Assembly (NCBI GenBank): GCA_020632495.1
Contig: JACKFL010000005.1
Coordinates: 1,364,001-1,428,000, forward strand
Length of the DNA: 64,000 bases
Reading direction: 5' to 3'
DNA from: Candidatus Omnitrophota bacterium
GTDB lineage: Bacteria; Omnitrophota; Gorgyraeia; Zapsychrales; Zapsychraceae
Within the stretch, counting starts at the first letter, position 1. The number at the start of each line of letters is the position of its first letter. This document shows positions 1-8,534 of the stretch, in pieces. Both the position numbers and the translations under genes were made by a program. The notes beneath the pieces were generated by a model. The model had not been told where the DNA came from. It was given only the letters and a program-made list of their open reading frames with translations, and did no database searches.

Positions 1-101
1 TTATATAGAACGGGCACGGCTCAAATGGCGCGATCGCCTGTCATAGAATCCGGCTCGTCAATCCCGCGGATGGAGCGCGGAATCCGCAGGGAGTTTTTGA
101 T

Positions 102-1283
102 ATGCAAATGACTATGGATTACAACCTGCTGACCGTGTTATCGGTCTTTTTGGCGGTGTTCGGCGGCGGACTGTTTTTTACGCGGCTGAAGCAACCGGTC
201 CTGATCGCCTATTTATTGACCGGTGTCGTGCTCGGGCCGCACGGTCTGGGAATTATTACCAACGCCGAGACCGTGACCTGGTTGGGCAACATCGGGGTGG
301 TCATGCTGATGTTCTTTCTCGGCATGGATATCCAGCTTCCCAAACTGTTGACCAACTGGAAGGTGTGTATCGTCGGGACCTTCCTGCAAATTGCGGCCAG
401 TGTGCTGGCGGTGTTTGCCGTGGGGTCGTGGCTGGACTGGCCGACTAACCGGATCGTCCTGCTGGGCTTCGTTATCAGTCTGAGCAGTACATCGGTTATC
501 TTGCGTTTGCTGCAACATGCCGGTCACACCGAAAGCAAGGTCGGGCATGACGCCATCGGTATTTCCATCACCCAGGATCTCGCGGTGATCCCGATGCTGG
601 TTGTCCTCAGCTTCCTTCGCGGAGAAGATTTTAATGCCGCGCTGTGTATCAGGCAATTGATCGGGACCGCGCTGGTCCTGGGTGTTATCTACAAGATCTA
701 TACCGCCAAGAAATTCAGTCTGCCTTTGGGATCACTATTACGCGATGACGAGGAAATGCAGCTCTTCGCCTCTTTAAGTATCTGCTTCGGCGCGGCCCTG
801 ATCACCGCTTATTTGGGATTATCAACGGCGATCGGTGCATTTGTGGCCGGCATGATCGTCCAGACCGCCAAGGAGACGCACTGGGTCAGCGGCCGGCTCT
901 CCTCTTTTAAGGTCTTTCTGATGGCGCTCTTTTTCTTGTCGGTGGGCATGTTGATCGATATGGCATTCGTGCGGGCGCATATTCCGGAATTGCTGTTGTT
1001 GACGGGGATCGCCCTGGTAACCAATACCTTTATTAACGCCGGCATCCTGCGAGTGCTGGGCCGTTCCAAAGCGGAAAGCCTGTACGGCGGGGCCTTGTTG
1101 GCCCAGATCAGTGAATTCAGTTTCGTCCTGGCCGCGATCGGACGGCAGTCGGGAATTATATCTCCCTACAGCTATAACATGACAATCGCCTTGATCTCGA
1201 TTACACTCATGGTGAGTCCCTGGTGGGCCGCCTGGTTCCGGCCGAAGCACTGGCAAAAAGGACATGCTCCGGAAGCGCTATGA
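102..1283 (+). CDS. CPA2-family monovalent cation:proton antiporter (Kef-type membrane subunit)
   Basis: An inner-membrane antiporter that exchanges K+ or Na+ for protons. The 393 residues are almost all hydrophobic helices. The N-terminus carries the family pattern of paired small-residue helices (LTGVVLGPHGLGII near residues 39-52), and GISITQDLAVIPML near residue 155 holds the conserved Q-D pair of the CPA2/KefB ion path. GAFVAGMIV is also typical. The usual C-terminal RCK/TrkA-N nucleotide-sensing domain of full KefB/C is absent, so the protein stops after the transport domain. The stop overlaps the ATG of the histidine kinase by 4 bases, suggesting co-transcription and a role in osmotic, pH or turgor response. 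Start ATG at 102 follows a modest GGGAG; ATG at 111 is an alternative. The exact ion is unknown. Confidence 0.85.
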   Translation: MQMTMDYNLLTVLSVFLAVFGGGLFFTRLKQPVLIAYLLTGVVLGPHGLGIITNAETVTWLGNIGVVMLMFFLGMDIQLPKLLTNWKVCIVGTFLQIAASVLAVFAVGSWLDWPTNRIVLLGFVISLSSTSVILRLLQHAGHTESKVGHDAIGISITQDLAVIPMLVVLSFLRGEDFNAALCIRQLIGTALVLGVIYKIYTAKKFSLPLGSLLRDDEEMQLFASLSICFGAALITAYLGLSTAIGAFVAGMIVQTAKETHWVSGRLSSFKVFLMALFFLSVGMLIDMAFVRAHIPELLLLTGIALVTNTFINAGILRVLGRSKAESLYGGALLAQISEFSFVLAAIGRQSGIISPYSYNMTIALISITLMVSPWWAAWFRPKHWQKGHAPEAL

Positions 1284-2581
1284 AGAACATCCATAAAATC
1301 AGCATCTATTTTGTCATCCTGATTGTCCTGTTTATTACGGGCGGCGGTTTGATCCTCGGCCGTATCCACGTGATGACCATCGCCCACGAGCGGTTGATCG
1401 AGGAGCATCATGAGATCGATCAGATTACCGCCTTCCTGACGCGGATCGACACCCTGATGGGTCTGCTGGTGCAGCAGCAGGACCGGACGGAATTCAGCGC
1501 CCCCGAGTTGAGTTTGATCGAAAAATTGGCCAAGGACCTTGAGCAGATTCGCGGGACGTCGGTGCGGGGTGAGGAATTCGAGGAGTCGGGGCACAGTCTG
1601 GCCGAGAGCCGCCGTTTTGTGAGCCTGTTCGAACGGTTTCAGCGGTTTTTGGCGAGTGTCGGTCAGCGGCCGGAGGGACGGGAGGAACTCCTGGGCCGGC
1701 TGGAATCCCTGCGCCAGGCCGGCGCGGATTTGCAGGCCTTCTATATGCGGGAAATGGGCGAGGCCGCCGATCACGCGCAACTCATCGAGGTGCAGGTGAT
1801 GCATCGCATCGCGGTGATCGGGCTGGTGTTCCTGCTTTTGCTGTGCGCGGCGGCGGTATGGTTTGTCTACCTGATCAACCGCAGCACGTTGATGCTGATC
1901 GAGCGGGAGAAGAACTTGACCATCGGCCTGCTGGCCCAAAGCCTGTCCCATGAAATCCGCAATCCGTTGAGTATTATCAAGTCTTCGACTTCGGTCATAC
2001 GCAGGAAGCTGCCGCCGGATTCGGAAGAGTATGAGATCACCGGCTATCTGCGCGACGAGGCGGACCGGATCAGCAATCTGGTCGACCAGTTGCTGCAGCT
2101 GCGCGCCGAAGAAAAGCCCCAGCTGGCGGCGGAAAATCCCGCCGAGATCATCGGCCAGGTTTCGCAGCTGGTGTCGGGTTTTGCGGCCAAGGCCGGCGTG
2201 GCGGTGTCATTCAAGGATGAGGCCGGTCCCCAGACCGTGACGTGCGACCGCAACCAGATCAAGCAGGTGTTGATCAACGTGATCATCAACGCAATCGAGG
2301 CCTCCGACGGCACCGGCGTCACCATCGAAACGCAGACGTCGGGCCGGGTTTATGATATTCTGGTCAGTGACCGGGGCATGGGCATGGATCCCCGCACCCT
2401 GCGTGAGGCCTACACGCCGTTCTTTACCACGAAAGAAAACGGGTCCGGTCTCGGGCTGTTCGTCGCCCGCAAGATCATGGAAGGCAACGGCGGGGCGATT
2501 GCCATTAAATCAGCGCCGGGTGCGGGTACGACGGTGACCATCACCTTGCGCAAAAAACCGGAGAACACTCATGGCGGATGA
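1280..2581 (+). CDS. Membrane-bound sensor histidine kinase
   Basis: A two-component sensor of 433 residues. An N-terminal membrane helix (residues ~7-26) is followed by a ~150-residue helical periplasmic segment, a second membrane helix near residues 175-197 and a cytoplasmic kinase. The phosphoacceptor is in SLSHEIRNPLS (His224). The ATPase part shows an N box (INVIINAIEAS), a G1 box (DRGMGMD), the F box FFTTKENGSG and GLGLF. The start at 1280 is chosen because it forms an ATGA overlap with the antiporter stop; an upstream in-frame start at 1223 would put 19 polar residues before the membrane helix. It overlaps the response regulator by 11 bases, so the two are almost certainly a cognate pair. 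The ligand is not evident; the four-helix-like sensor region has no recognisable domain. Confidence 0.9.
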   Translation: MKNIHKISIYFVILIVLFITGGGLILGRIHVMTIAHERLIEEHHEIDQITAFLTRIDTLMGLLVQQQDRTEFSAPELSLIEKLAKDLEQIRGTSVRGEEFEESGHSLAESRRFVSLFERFQRFLASVGQRPEGREELLGRLESLRQAGADLQAFYMREMGEAADHAQLIEVQVMHRIAVIGLVFLLLLCAAAVWFVYLINRSTLMLIEREKNLTIGLLAQSLSHEIRNPLSIIKSSTSVIRRKLPPDSEEYEITGYLRDEADRISNLVDQLLQLRAEEKPQLAAENPAEIIGQVSQLVSGFAAKAGVAVSFKDEAGPQTVTCDRNQIKQVLINVIINAIEASDGTGVTIETQTSGRVYDILVSDRGMGMDPRTLREAYTPFFTTKENGSGLGLFVARKIMEGNGGAIAIKSAPGAGTTVTITLRKKPENTHGG

Positions 2582-3122
2582 ACCCGTACATATCCTGATC
2601 GTCGATGATGAAGACCGCTTGCTGCGGATTCTGCGTCTCGGCCTGCGCAATGCCGGCTTTAACGTGACAACGGCGGGCAGCGGCGAGGAAGCCCTCGACA
2701 TATTGTTGAAGAAGGATATCGGCCTGCTGCTGACGGATATCCGGTTAGGCGGCATGTCGGGCGTTGACCTGATTTATGAGTTGGAGCGGCTGGACGTGCA
2801 GCTGCCCATTATCGTTATGACGGCGCACGCCGATGTCGATACGGCGGTGAAGTCCCTGAAGCACGGCGCCAATGACTATATTCAAAAACCTTTTACCGTT
2901 GAAGAGGTGGAAAAGCTGATTCGCGATCTGCTGGCCAAGATGCCGCCCGCCGAATCCCCGGGGCCGCTGCCGTCGCTGGACGAAGGCGTCTCCCAGACGG
3001 AAAAGGAGCTCATCCTCAAGGCCCTCGAGCAGTCCGGACATGTCAAGGCGAAGGCCGCCAAGCTGCTGAAGGTCTCCGAACGGACTCTGTGGAACAAGCT
3101 TAAAAAGTACGATATTTCGTGA
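2571..3122 (+). CDS. Response regulator, REC plus Fis-type HTH (no AAA+ domain)
   Basis: 183 residues: a receiver domain (acidic pair near residues 12-13, phosphoacceptor Asp56 in LLLTDIRLGG, T/S in IVMTAH, Lys in YIQKPF) joined by a proline-rich linker to a short Fis/NtrC-type helix-turn-helix (VKAKAAKLLKVSERTLWNKL). The sigma54-interacting AAA+ ATPase found between these parts in NtrC proteins is missing, as in RegA/PrrA/ActR-type regulators. It therefore probably binds DNA directly rather than activating sigma54 promoters. It is translationally coupled to the preceding kinase. No terminator with a U-run is visible after it, only a GC-rich hairpin near 3129. Confidence 0.9.
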   Translation: MADEPVHILIVDDEDRLLRILRLGLRNAGFNVTTAGSGEEALDILLKKDIGLLLTDIRLGGMSGVDLIYELERLDVQLPIIVMTAHADVDTAVKSLKHGANDYIQKPFTVEEVEKLIRDLLAKMPPAESPGPLPSLDEGVSQTEKELILKALEQSGHVKAKAAKLLKVSERTLWNKLKKYDIS

Positions 3123-3270
3123 TTTTCCCGGGGCGGCCCCCGACCCTGCACGTATTTTCATGGTTTTATCTTCCCGCTGAAGCTTTTTTCCTTTATTTCC
3201 CTCCGGATTGCGCCTCCCGCTGATGTAATTCCCCGTCCGATAAGGCACAATGTGTCGTAAGGAGGTTGCC

Positions 3271-3864
3271 ATGAATCAAACATTTTCTCGGTGCCTCGGG
3301 GCGGTGGCCGCCCTGATGGTGCTTGCCGCCGGACCCGCCTGGTGCGGCGAAACCGTCTATCACATTGATCCCGCGCAGAGCCGCATTGAATTTTCCTTCC
3401 GGTCCACGCTTCACAAGGTGACAGGAGAAGTTCACCGCTTCGCCGGAACGTTCGCCGGCCGGTCCGGACTGATGAATCACATCCGTGAGGGGGAGGTCAT
3501 CGTGGATACCGAATCCCTCGATACATTCCATCCCAAACGTAATGAAAACATGCTGACGATGTTCGACAGCACGGAGTTCCCACGAATTCGTTACCGCATT
3601 ACCGAGGTTGTCGGGGTGCCCGCGGTGGACGGCCCGGAAGGACGTATTAAACTGAAGGGCGTGCTCACGATACGCGATCAGGAACAACCGATCGAGATCC
3701 CTGCGGCCATCACTCAGACCGAAGACGGGTTGCGGTTGAACGGCAGTGTCGACCTCAGCCTTAAAGATTTTGAGCTGAAGCCGCCTTCGGTGGCCATGGT
3801 CATCCGTGTCTTTGACGCGGTACATATTGAATTTACCGCCTTACTCAAGGAGCAGCAGACATGA
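3271..3864 (+). CDS. YceI-family periplasmic lipid-binding protein
   Basis: 197 residues with a cleavable signal peptide (hydrophobic AAVAALMVLAAGPAWC, probable cut after WCG or close by). The mature part is the YceI lipocalin-like barrel: it begins VYHIDPAQSRIEFSFRSTLHKVTGEV and ends with SLKDFELKPPSVAMVIRVFDAVHIEF. YceI proteins bind long isoprenoid or acyl chains. The start at 3271 is selected by a strong AAGGAGG at 3259-3265; the longer frame from 3250 lacks this. It is the first gene of a probable operon and its stop overlaps the ATG of the flavoprotein by 4 bases. Its partnership with a type III polyketide synthase suggests carriage of a lipidic product or quinone across the periplasm (inference). 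Confidence 0.85.
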   Translation: MNQTFSRCLGAVAALMVLAAGPAWCGETVYHIDPAQSRIEFSFRSTLHKVTGEVHRFAGTFAGRSGLMNHIREGEVIVDTESLDTFHPKRNENMLTMFDSTEFPRIRYRITEVVGVPAVDGPEGRIKLKGVLTIRDQEQPIEIPAAITQTEDGLRLNGSVDLSLKDFELKPPSVAMVIRVFDAVHIEFTALLKEQQT

Positions 3865-5003
3865 CACATTATGACGCATTGGTGATCGGGGCGGGGCCGG
3901 CGGGGATCGCCGCCGCCATCGAATTATGTTTGGCCGGCTGGGAAGTTTTGCTGATTGACAAGGCCGGTTTTCCCCGCGGCAAGGTATGCGGCGGTTTCGT
4001 CGGACCGGAGAACAAGGCCATCCTCGCCGAATACGGATTGCTGGATGCCTTGGAGCGTCGCGGCGCCAAGTACGTGACGCATCTGCAGATCAGTGCCGCC
4101 AATAATATCTCGGTGCGGGTCCCGATCTACTTCAACGGCCGGCCGGACTACGGATTGGGCATCAGCCGCTCCGCGATGGACGAACTCCTTTTAGCCAAGG
4201 CCCTGGATATCGGCGTCAATTTCGGAGGCGGGACGACCGCTCAGCACATGGTCCATCGCGGCGGCCACAGCACCTTCACGTTGGTGAGCCGGGACGGCCG
4301 CGCGCCCGCGCAGGCATCGGCAACACATGTCATTTATGCCAACGGGGGGGCCGTCAAAGGAAAAAGTCCGGCCTCCCGTTTATACGGGGCATCGTGCCTC
4401 TTTGATTCCATCGGCGACGGTGGGGCCGATGTGATCATGCATTTTCTCGATCAGGGCCACGCCGGGATCAACCGCTTCGAGGACGGATCGGTCAATGTCT
4501 GTTACGTCATTAAAGACTCGCTGTTTCGCCGGTTCAAGGGAGACTTTGACCAGGTGTGGCAGCATATGCTGGGAGCCAACCAAAACCTTTGCAGGCAGAT
4601 GAAAAACGCCCGTCCGCTGACCAGGTGGCATGGGACATTTGTCGATATGGATCGCCCGCTGCGGTTCTTTGACGGCCACGCCTTTTACACGGGGGACGCC
4701 TCCGCGGTGATTCATCCGGTGGCCGGCGGCGGGATAACGCTGGCGTTGAGCGGCGGTATCTTGCTGGGTTCCCTGCTCGGCCGGAATCATCCGGAAGACG
4801 TGTTCCGCGCGGCTGAGGCGGAGGCATACGCGAAGACCTTTCGCCGGCGGTTTGCCTGGCCGTTACGGGCCTCACGGATGATCGGGGCGGTGGGCCATAC
4901 AGCGCCCGTAGCCAACTCCGTGATTCGCCTCCTGAAATGGAGGGAGGCCCATTTGCATCAGCTCTTCGATATTTTCCATCAACCCGCCGTGTTACAAGCG
5001 TAG
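3861..5003 (+). CDS. FAD-dependent oxidoreductase/hydroxylase (geranylgeranyl-reductase-like)
   Basis: 380-residue flavoprotein. The dinucleotide-binding motif GAGPAGIAAAIELCLAGW is at residues ~10-27, followed by the RGKVCGGFV segment typical of geranylgeranyl-reductase and halogenase/hydroxylase-like flavoproteins, and the second FAD motif GDASAVIHPVAGGGITLALSGG near residue 275. It is placed between the YceI gene (4-base overlap) and the type III PKS. In Streptomyces the srs phenolic-lipid operon pairs a type III PKS with a flavin hydroxylase and a methyltransferase. By analogy this enzyme may hydroxylate or oxidise the aromatic polyketide, possibly toward a quinone. A role as prenyl reductase cannot be excluded. 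Confidence 0.8.
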   Translation: MTHYDALVIGAGPAGIAAAIELCLAGWEVLLIDKAGFPRGKVCGGFVGPENKAILAEYGLLDALERRGAKYVTHLQISAANNISVRVPIYFNGRPDYGLGISRSAMDELLLAKALDIGVNFGGGTTAQHMVHRGGHSTFTLVSRDGRAPAQASATHVIYANGGAVKGKSPASRLYGASCLFDSIGDGGADVIMHFLDQGHAGINRFEDGSVNVCYVIKDSLFRRFKGDFDQVWQHMLGANQNLCRQMKNARPLTRWHGTFVDMDRPLRFFDGHAFYTGDASAVIHPVAGGGITLALSGGILLGSLLGRNHPEDVFRAAEAEAYAKTFRRRFAWPLRASRMIGAVGHTAPVANSVIRLLKWREAHLHQLFDIFHQPAVLQA

Positions 5004-5021
5004 TTATTTAAGGAGTATATC

Positions 5022-6131
5022 ATGTCATCAATCAAGATTGTCGATATCGCGACCGCGAACCCGCCGTTAAAACTTACTCAGGAGGAGATCCTCAACCGGA
5101 TCCTGAAGTCCCCCTTGCGTTCGGCGCGCGAGAAGAAATTGTACACCAAGTTTCTCACCGAACCGTCCATCCGGACGCGCTACGTCGCGATCGAAGACCA
5201 GCCGGAGAAATTGTTTGAGGAAACCCAGGACGAAGCCATCGATCGTTTTCAAGTCCAGGCGACCCGTCTGGGCGCGCAGGCCGTCAAGAAGCTGCTGCGC
5301 CGAACCGGGCTTAAGCCGCATGACATCGACGGGATTATCATCACTACCTGTACCGGATACCTGTGTCCCGGATTAACATCCTATATCTCCCAGGCCGTCG
5401 GCCTGCGTGAAGATATTTACGCGCTGGATATGGTGGGGACCGGATGCGGGGCAGCCCTTCCGGGGATGAAGTCCGCCTGGCAGTATCTGACGGCCCATGC
5501 TGATTCCCGGGTCATTGTGTTGGCGGTGGAAATCTGCACGGCCACTTCCTATTGGAATGAAGATTTGGACCTCATTATTTCCAATTCGATATTCGGTGAC
5601 GGAGCCGCCGCCTGCCTGTTGACGAACCGCGGGGAAAGTGCCGGATTGGAAATCCGGGAGTTCCAGTCGGTATTGTGGCCGCAGTACCGCGACGAACTGC
5701 GTTACGTGACCAAGAACGGACGGCTGCTCAATGTCCTCAAGAAAGATGTGCCTTCGCTGGCGGCCTCCGCGTTTCACCGGATTTATCAGCGACTGACCAA
5801 GGATTTCACGGTCAAGATCGACCGGATGGCCGTGCATCCCGGCGGCCGCAAGATCCTCGATGAAATCGAGGCCATTTCTCCGTTCGGCGGCGAGGCCCTG
5901 CGCCGCTCACGTTCGGTGCTGGCCCGTTACGGCAATATGTCATCACCCAGCGTCCTGTATGTGCTGCGTGATATCCTGCATAAAGATAACTGTCAGACCG
6001 GCGACACGGTCGGGATCTTTGCCTTCGGCGCGGGAATGACGGCCTTTGGTTGCCTCGCCGTGTATCGCGCGGCGGCGGTGCCCGGCCGTTCCGTGGACCG
6101 TAAGGAGGTGCGCGATGGCGCTGTCGTCTGA
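5022..6131 (+). CDS. Type III polyketide synthase (chalcone/stilbene synthase family)
   Basis: 369 residues with a complete thiolase-fold catalytic triad: Cys142 in GTGCGAALPG, His272 in MAVHPGGRKIL and Asn305 in RYGNMSSPSV. The conserved FGDGAAACLL loop is also present. Such enzymes extend an acyl-CoA starter with malonyl-CoA units and cyclise the chain to resorcinols, pyrones or related phenolics. The starter is not readable from the sequence; bacterial relatives often take long fatty acyl-CoAs. An AAGGAGTATATC ribosome site precedes ATG 5022. It overlaps the methyltransferase by 17 bases. Together with the YceI, flavoprotein and methyltransferase genes it forms a compact biosynthetic operon. 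Confidence 0.93.
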   Translation: MSSIKIVDIATANPPLKLTQEEILNRILKSPLRSAREKKLYTKFLTEPSIRTRYVAIEDQPEKLFEETQDEAIDRFQVQATRLGAQAVKKLLRRTGLKPHDIDGIIITTCTGYLCPGLTSYISQAVGLREDIYALDMVGTGCGAALPGMKSAWQYLTAHADSRVIVLAVEICTATSYWNEDLDLIISNSIFGDGAAACLLTNRGESAGLEIREFQSVLWPQYRDELRYVTKNGRLLNVLKKDVPSLAASAFHRIYQRLTKDFTVKIDRMAVHPGGRKILDEIEAISPFGGEALRRSRSVLARYGNMSSPSVLYVLRDILHKDNCQTGDTVGIFAFGAGMTAFGCLAVYRAAAVPGRSVDRKEVRDGAVV

Positions 6132-6873
6132 CAAGAAGGATTTAATCCGGCGGGCGGGTTTTCAGGAGCACTTCCAGGCGGAATCCTGGTCGGACTTCAA
6201 CCGGCAGTTCTTCAACGGGTTGGCTCCCAAATATGACGCCCTGAATCAGGTGCTGACCTTCGGTCAGCAAAAACGCTACAAAACCCGCGCGGTCCGCCGT
6301 TCGGGGATTACCCCCGGGGATCTGGTGCTGGATATCTGCACCGGGACAGGGGATATGGCCTTTTTGATTGCCGACGAATTCGACCGCAGCACGGTGATCG
6401 GCGTCGATGTTGCCGAATCAATGCTGCATATCGCCCGCCGGCGTGCGGCCGGGCGGCCGGATGTCGAATTTCGGGTGGGCGACGCGATGGACCTGCCGTT
6501 TTCGGACGGTATGTTTGACGCGGCTGTCATGAGCTACGGGTTGCGAAACCTGGATGATTTGCAAAAAGGCATTGATGAGGTCCGACGCGTCGTGAGGCCC
6601 GGGGGGAAGATAACATTCATCGATCTCGGAAAACCCGAGGGAGCCTTGCGTCAGCTGATTTATCGTGTGTACTTTGAAAACCTCCTGCCGTTCCTCGGCC
6701 GCCATTTCTTTCACCGGGGCGAGTTCAATTCCTTCCGGTATTTACCGGAATCGAATAAGAACTTTCCCACACCCACCCAACTGCGTGCGACGCTGACTGC
6801 CAGCGGACTGCGCGACATCCAGACCTATACGTATATGGGAGGAACGGTCCTGCAGCTGACCGCTGTCCGCTGA
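6115..6873 (+). CDS. UbiE/MenG-like SAM-dependent C-methyltransferase
   Basis: 252 residues. SAM motif I is VLDICTGTGDMAFLIAD and the acidic residue that binds the ribose is in VIGVDVAESML. YGLRNLDDLQKGIDEVRRVV and RPGGKITFIDLGKPEG match the UbiE/MenG signatures. The first 60 residues (FNGLAPKYDALNQVLTFGQ) are also UbiE-like. The start at 6115 is fixed by the TAAGGAGGTG at 6101-6110; an upstream frame start at 6046 lies well inside the PKS gene. It could be the genome's demethylmenaquinone methyltransferase, but its overlap with the type III PKS makes methylation of a phenolic or quinone polyketide more likely (inference). Confidence 0.85.
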   Translation: MALSSDKKDLIRRAGFQEHFQAESWSDFNRQFFNGLAPKYDALNQVLTFGQQKRYKTRAVRRSGITPGDLVLDICTGTGDMAFLIADEFDRSTVIGVDVAESMLHIARRRAAGRPDVEFRVGDAMDLPFSDGMFDAAVMSYGLRNLDDLQKGIDEVRRVVRPGGKITFIDLGKPEGALRQLIYRVYFENLLPFLGRHFFHRGEFNSFRYLPESNKNFPTPTQLRATLTASGLRDIQTYTYMGGTVLQLTAVR

Positions 6874-6944
6874 CGGTACGCGTCCAAGCGGGACGTTACT
6901 CTCAATTACTCACGAAATCCTGGTTTCATCCGGATTTTTGGTAG

Positions 6945-6950
6945 TATAAT
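6945..6950 (+). promoter_or_regulatory. -10 box before the charged envelope protein gene
   Basis: A consensus TATAAT lies 43 bases before ATG 6994, with a weak -35 (TGGTTT, 6921-6926, 18-base spacer). It separates the small-envelope genes from the PKS operon. Confidence 0.5.
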
Positions 6951-6993
6951 ACGTGCAAGAAATTCAATCATACTGAAACAAAGGAGCAAGAAA

Positions 6994-7455
6994 ATGAGTC
7001 GTAAATTCTTTGTGTTGATCGTATCCGTTTTATTGTTGATGCCGATCGGCACAAGCTGGGCCGCCAAGGACGGTGAAAAGGGGGCCAGCGCTATGGCTCA
7101 GGAAAAGGCATCGGATCAGGCCGTCTTTAACCGTGTGGGGGACTGGTTCGCGACCGTAGGCAAGTCGGACGCTGAAAAAGAAGCCATTAAGTCGGAACGC
7201 AAGGCCAAACGGGCTGCGAAAAAAGCCGAGAAAGAGGCCCGGAAGAAAGCGAAGATGGCGGAAATGGATGCCAAGAAGGCGATGGGTGACGCGGAAGGCG
7301 AGATGAAAGAAAAGTCCCAGAAGGCGAAAGAGAAGGCCGCCGAAATGGACAAAGACGCCCAAAAGAAAATGAAAGGCGCTCAGAAAGATATGGACGATAA
7401 GATGGACAAGACCGGCAAGGAATGGAAGAATAAAATGAAGGGCATGGACAAATAA
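6994..7455 (+). CDS. Exported, highly charged Lys/Glu/Ala coiled-coil protein
   Basis: 153 residues: a clear signal peptide (VLIVSVLLLMPIGTSWA, cut near residue 24), then ~110 residues dominated by Lys, Glu, Ala, Met and Asp in helical heptad-like repeats (KKAEKEARKKAKMAEMDAKK and similar). The composition suggests an extended periplasmic helix or an intrinsically disordered stress protein, comparable in look to apolipoprotein- or LEA-like bacterial proteins. No domain is recognised. AAGGAGCAAG precedes the ATG and a good -10 box lies 43 bases upstream. It is followed at 7472 by a Pmp3-type membrane peptide, possibly in the same transcript, which would fit an envelope-stress module (inference). 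Confidence 0.75.
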   Translation: MSRKFFVLIVSVLLLMPIGTSWAAKDGEKGASAMAQEKASDQAVFNRVGDWFATVGKSDAEKEAIKSERKAKRAAKKAEKEARKKAKMAEMDAKKAMGDAEGEMKEKSQKAKEKAAEMDKDAQKKMKGAQKDMDDKMDKTGKEWKNKMKGMDK

Positions 7456-7471
7456 CCGAAGGGGGGAGATC

Positions 7472-7639
7472 ATGGATATCGTAAAGATTGTTTTGGCTAT
7501 TTTTCTGCCGCCGGTGGCGGCTTACATGCAGGTCGGCGTGACCCAGCATTTCTGGATCAATATCGTGCTGACCATTCTCGGCGGATTGCCCGGTATGATC
7601 CACGCGCTGTGGCTGGTCGTCTCGAAGAAGACGGCTTAA
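7472..7639 (+). CDS. YqaE/Pmp3-family small membrane protein
   Basis: A 55-residue membrane peptide starting MDIVKIVLAIFLPPVAAYMQ and ending in SKKTA. The two hydrophobic segments separated by a short turn (VTQHFWINIVLTILGGLPG), the paired prolines in the first segment and the GMIHALW motif are diagnostic of the YqaE/Pmp3/Ric1 family. These are tiny proteolipids that affect membrane potential and are induced by salt, cold or membrane stress in other organisms. A GGGGGGAGAT purine-rich site precedes the ATG. It lies 16 bases after the charged coiled-coil gene and is probably co-transcribed with it. Confidence 0.85.
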   Translation: MDIVKIVLAIFLPPVAAYMQVGVTQHFWINIVLTILGGLPGMIHALWLVVSKKTA

Positions 7640-7712
7640 CAAAAATCCCGCGCCCGCGGGGCGGGTGGGTTGTATACTCCCGGCCGGAGGAGTCCCGTTC
7701 CCGGTCTCAGCT

Positions 7713-8033
7713 ATGAAAAAATGTCCTTACTGCGCTGAAGATATCCAGGACGACGCGGTCAAATGCAAGCATTGCGGCGAGTTTCTCGACAAGGCTCCCG
7801 TCCAGAAAAGGCCGTGGTACTTTCGCACCTCGGCGCTGGTGATAGCGATCCTGTGCGTCGGGCCGCTGGCGCTCCCGCTGCTGTGGTTTAATCCCGCCTA
7901 TTCCCGGGTGACCAAGATCCTGGTGACCCTCATACTTCTGGTACTATCCTATTTTCTTTATGAAGCCACTCTGCAGGCGTTGGCTACCTTGCAACAGTAT
8001 TACGGGATTATCTTCGAGAATTACGGCGGTTAA
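7713..8033 (+). CDS. Zinc-ribbon membrane protein
   Basis: 106 residues: an N-terminal double-CxxC zinc ribbon (MKKCPYCAEDI and KCKHCGEFL, residues 4-22), then two hydrophobic stretches (near residues 37-58 and 68-95). Zinc-ribbon-plus-membrane proteins of this layout are common and functionally uncharacterised; the ribbon may mediate protein contacts at the membrane face. GGAGGAG at 7686-7692 lies ~20 bases before ATG 7713, which is rather far, but starting at 7713 places the zinc ribbon at the exact N-terminus as in relatives. A TATACT box at 7673-7678 may be its promoter. A hairpin-forming GC run at 7648-7666 separates it from the Pmp3-type gene. Confidence 0.75.
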   Translation: MKKCPYCAEDIQDDAVKCKHCGEFLDKAPVQKRPWYFRTSALVIAILCVGPLALPLLWFNPAYSRVTKILVTLILLVLSYFLYEATLQALATLQQYYGIIFENYGG

Positions 8034-8085
8034 CGGCGGACTGTGAATTCCGCCGCCTCAACATTCATGTGAGAAAGGAAAAACC

Positions 8086-8430
8086 ATGATCCTCGAAAAG
8101 GGAGAGAAGATCCACGTGATCACACGGCGTTTGTTTGACGGCGATCTGCGCCGTCATTTTATCGGCGAAGTCAAGGCGGCGAGCGATTGGGCGGCGCGGG
8201 TTGAAGGTTACGTGTTTGTCTATGACTCGGGTATCAGCCAGTTCGCCCGCCGCGAGGAATTGCGCACGCGGATCATCAGCATTTCCGATTTTGGCCAGAT
8301 CATCAATGTGATCCCGTCCCGCGTCGAATTGCAGAGGTTGGAGTACAAATTCAATGCCCAGCAGCGGCTGGTCCTGACTGACGGGGCGGATTTTCATCTG
8401 GATATCAACGAATTCGGGACGCGCACCTAA
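8086..8430 (+). CDS. Conserved small soluble protein of unknown function
   Basis: 114 residues, no signal peptide or membrane segment. It starts MILEKGEKIHVITRRLFDGD and contains RRHFIGEV, then a predicted beta-rich middle (VEGYVFVYDSG) and a C-terminal acidic end. I remember similarly starting proteins as conserved hypotheticals but cannot name a function. An AGAAAGGAAAAACC site precedes the start. It stands between the zinc-ribbon gene and the structured RNA upstream of the cupin gene, with no sign of an operon partner. Confidence 0.7.
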   Translation: MILEKGEKIHVITRRLFDGDLRRHFIGEVKAASDWAARVEGYVFVYDSGISQFARREELRTRIISISDFGQIINVIPSRVELQRLEYKFNAQQRLVLTDGADFHLDINEFGTRT

Positions 8431-8500
8431 CAGGATGCCACCGGATTCCCGCCCCCTCCACAATGATTCCTTTTGGCGCCTGCGCGGCAAAGAATCCCTA

Positions 8501-8528
8501 TTGACTTTTTATACGGACGTGATATTAT
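8501..8528 (+). promoter_or_regulatory. Sigma70-type promoter of RNA candidate A
   Basis: TTGACT (8501-8506), 16-base spacer, TATTAT (8523-8528). Predicted initiation is near 8535. It drives the structured leader that ends at the terminator 8642-8704, upstream of the cupin gene. Confidence 0.65.
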
Positions 8529-8534
8529 TCCATT

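Noticed and set aside
3126..3140. GGGGCGGCCCC palindrome after the first response regulator as terminator
   Set aside because: Short stem and no T-run.
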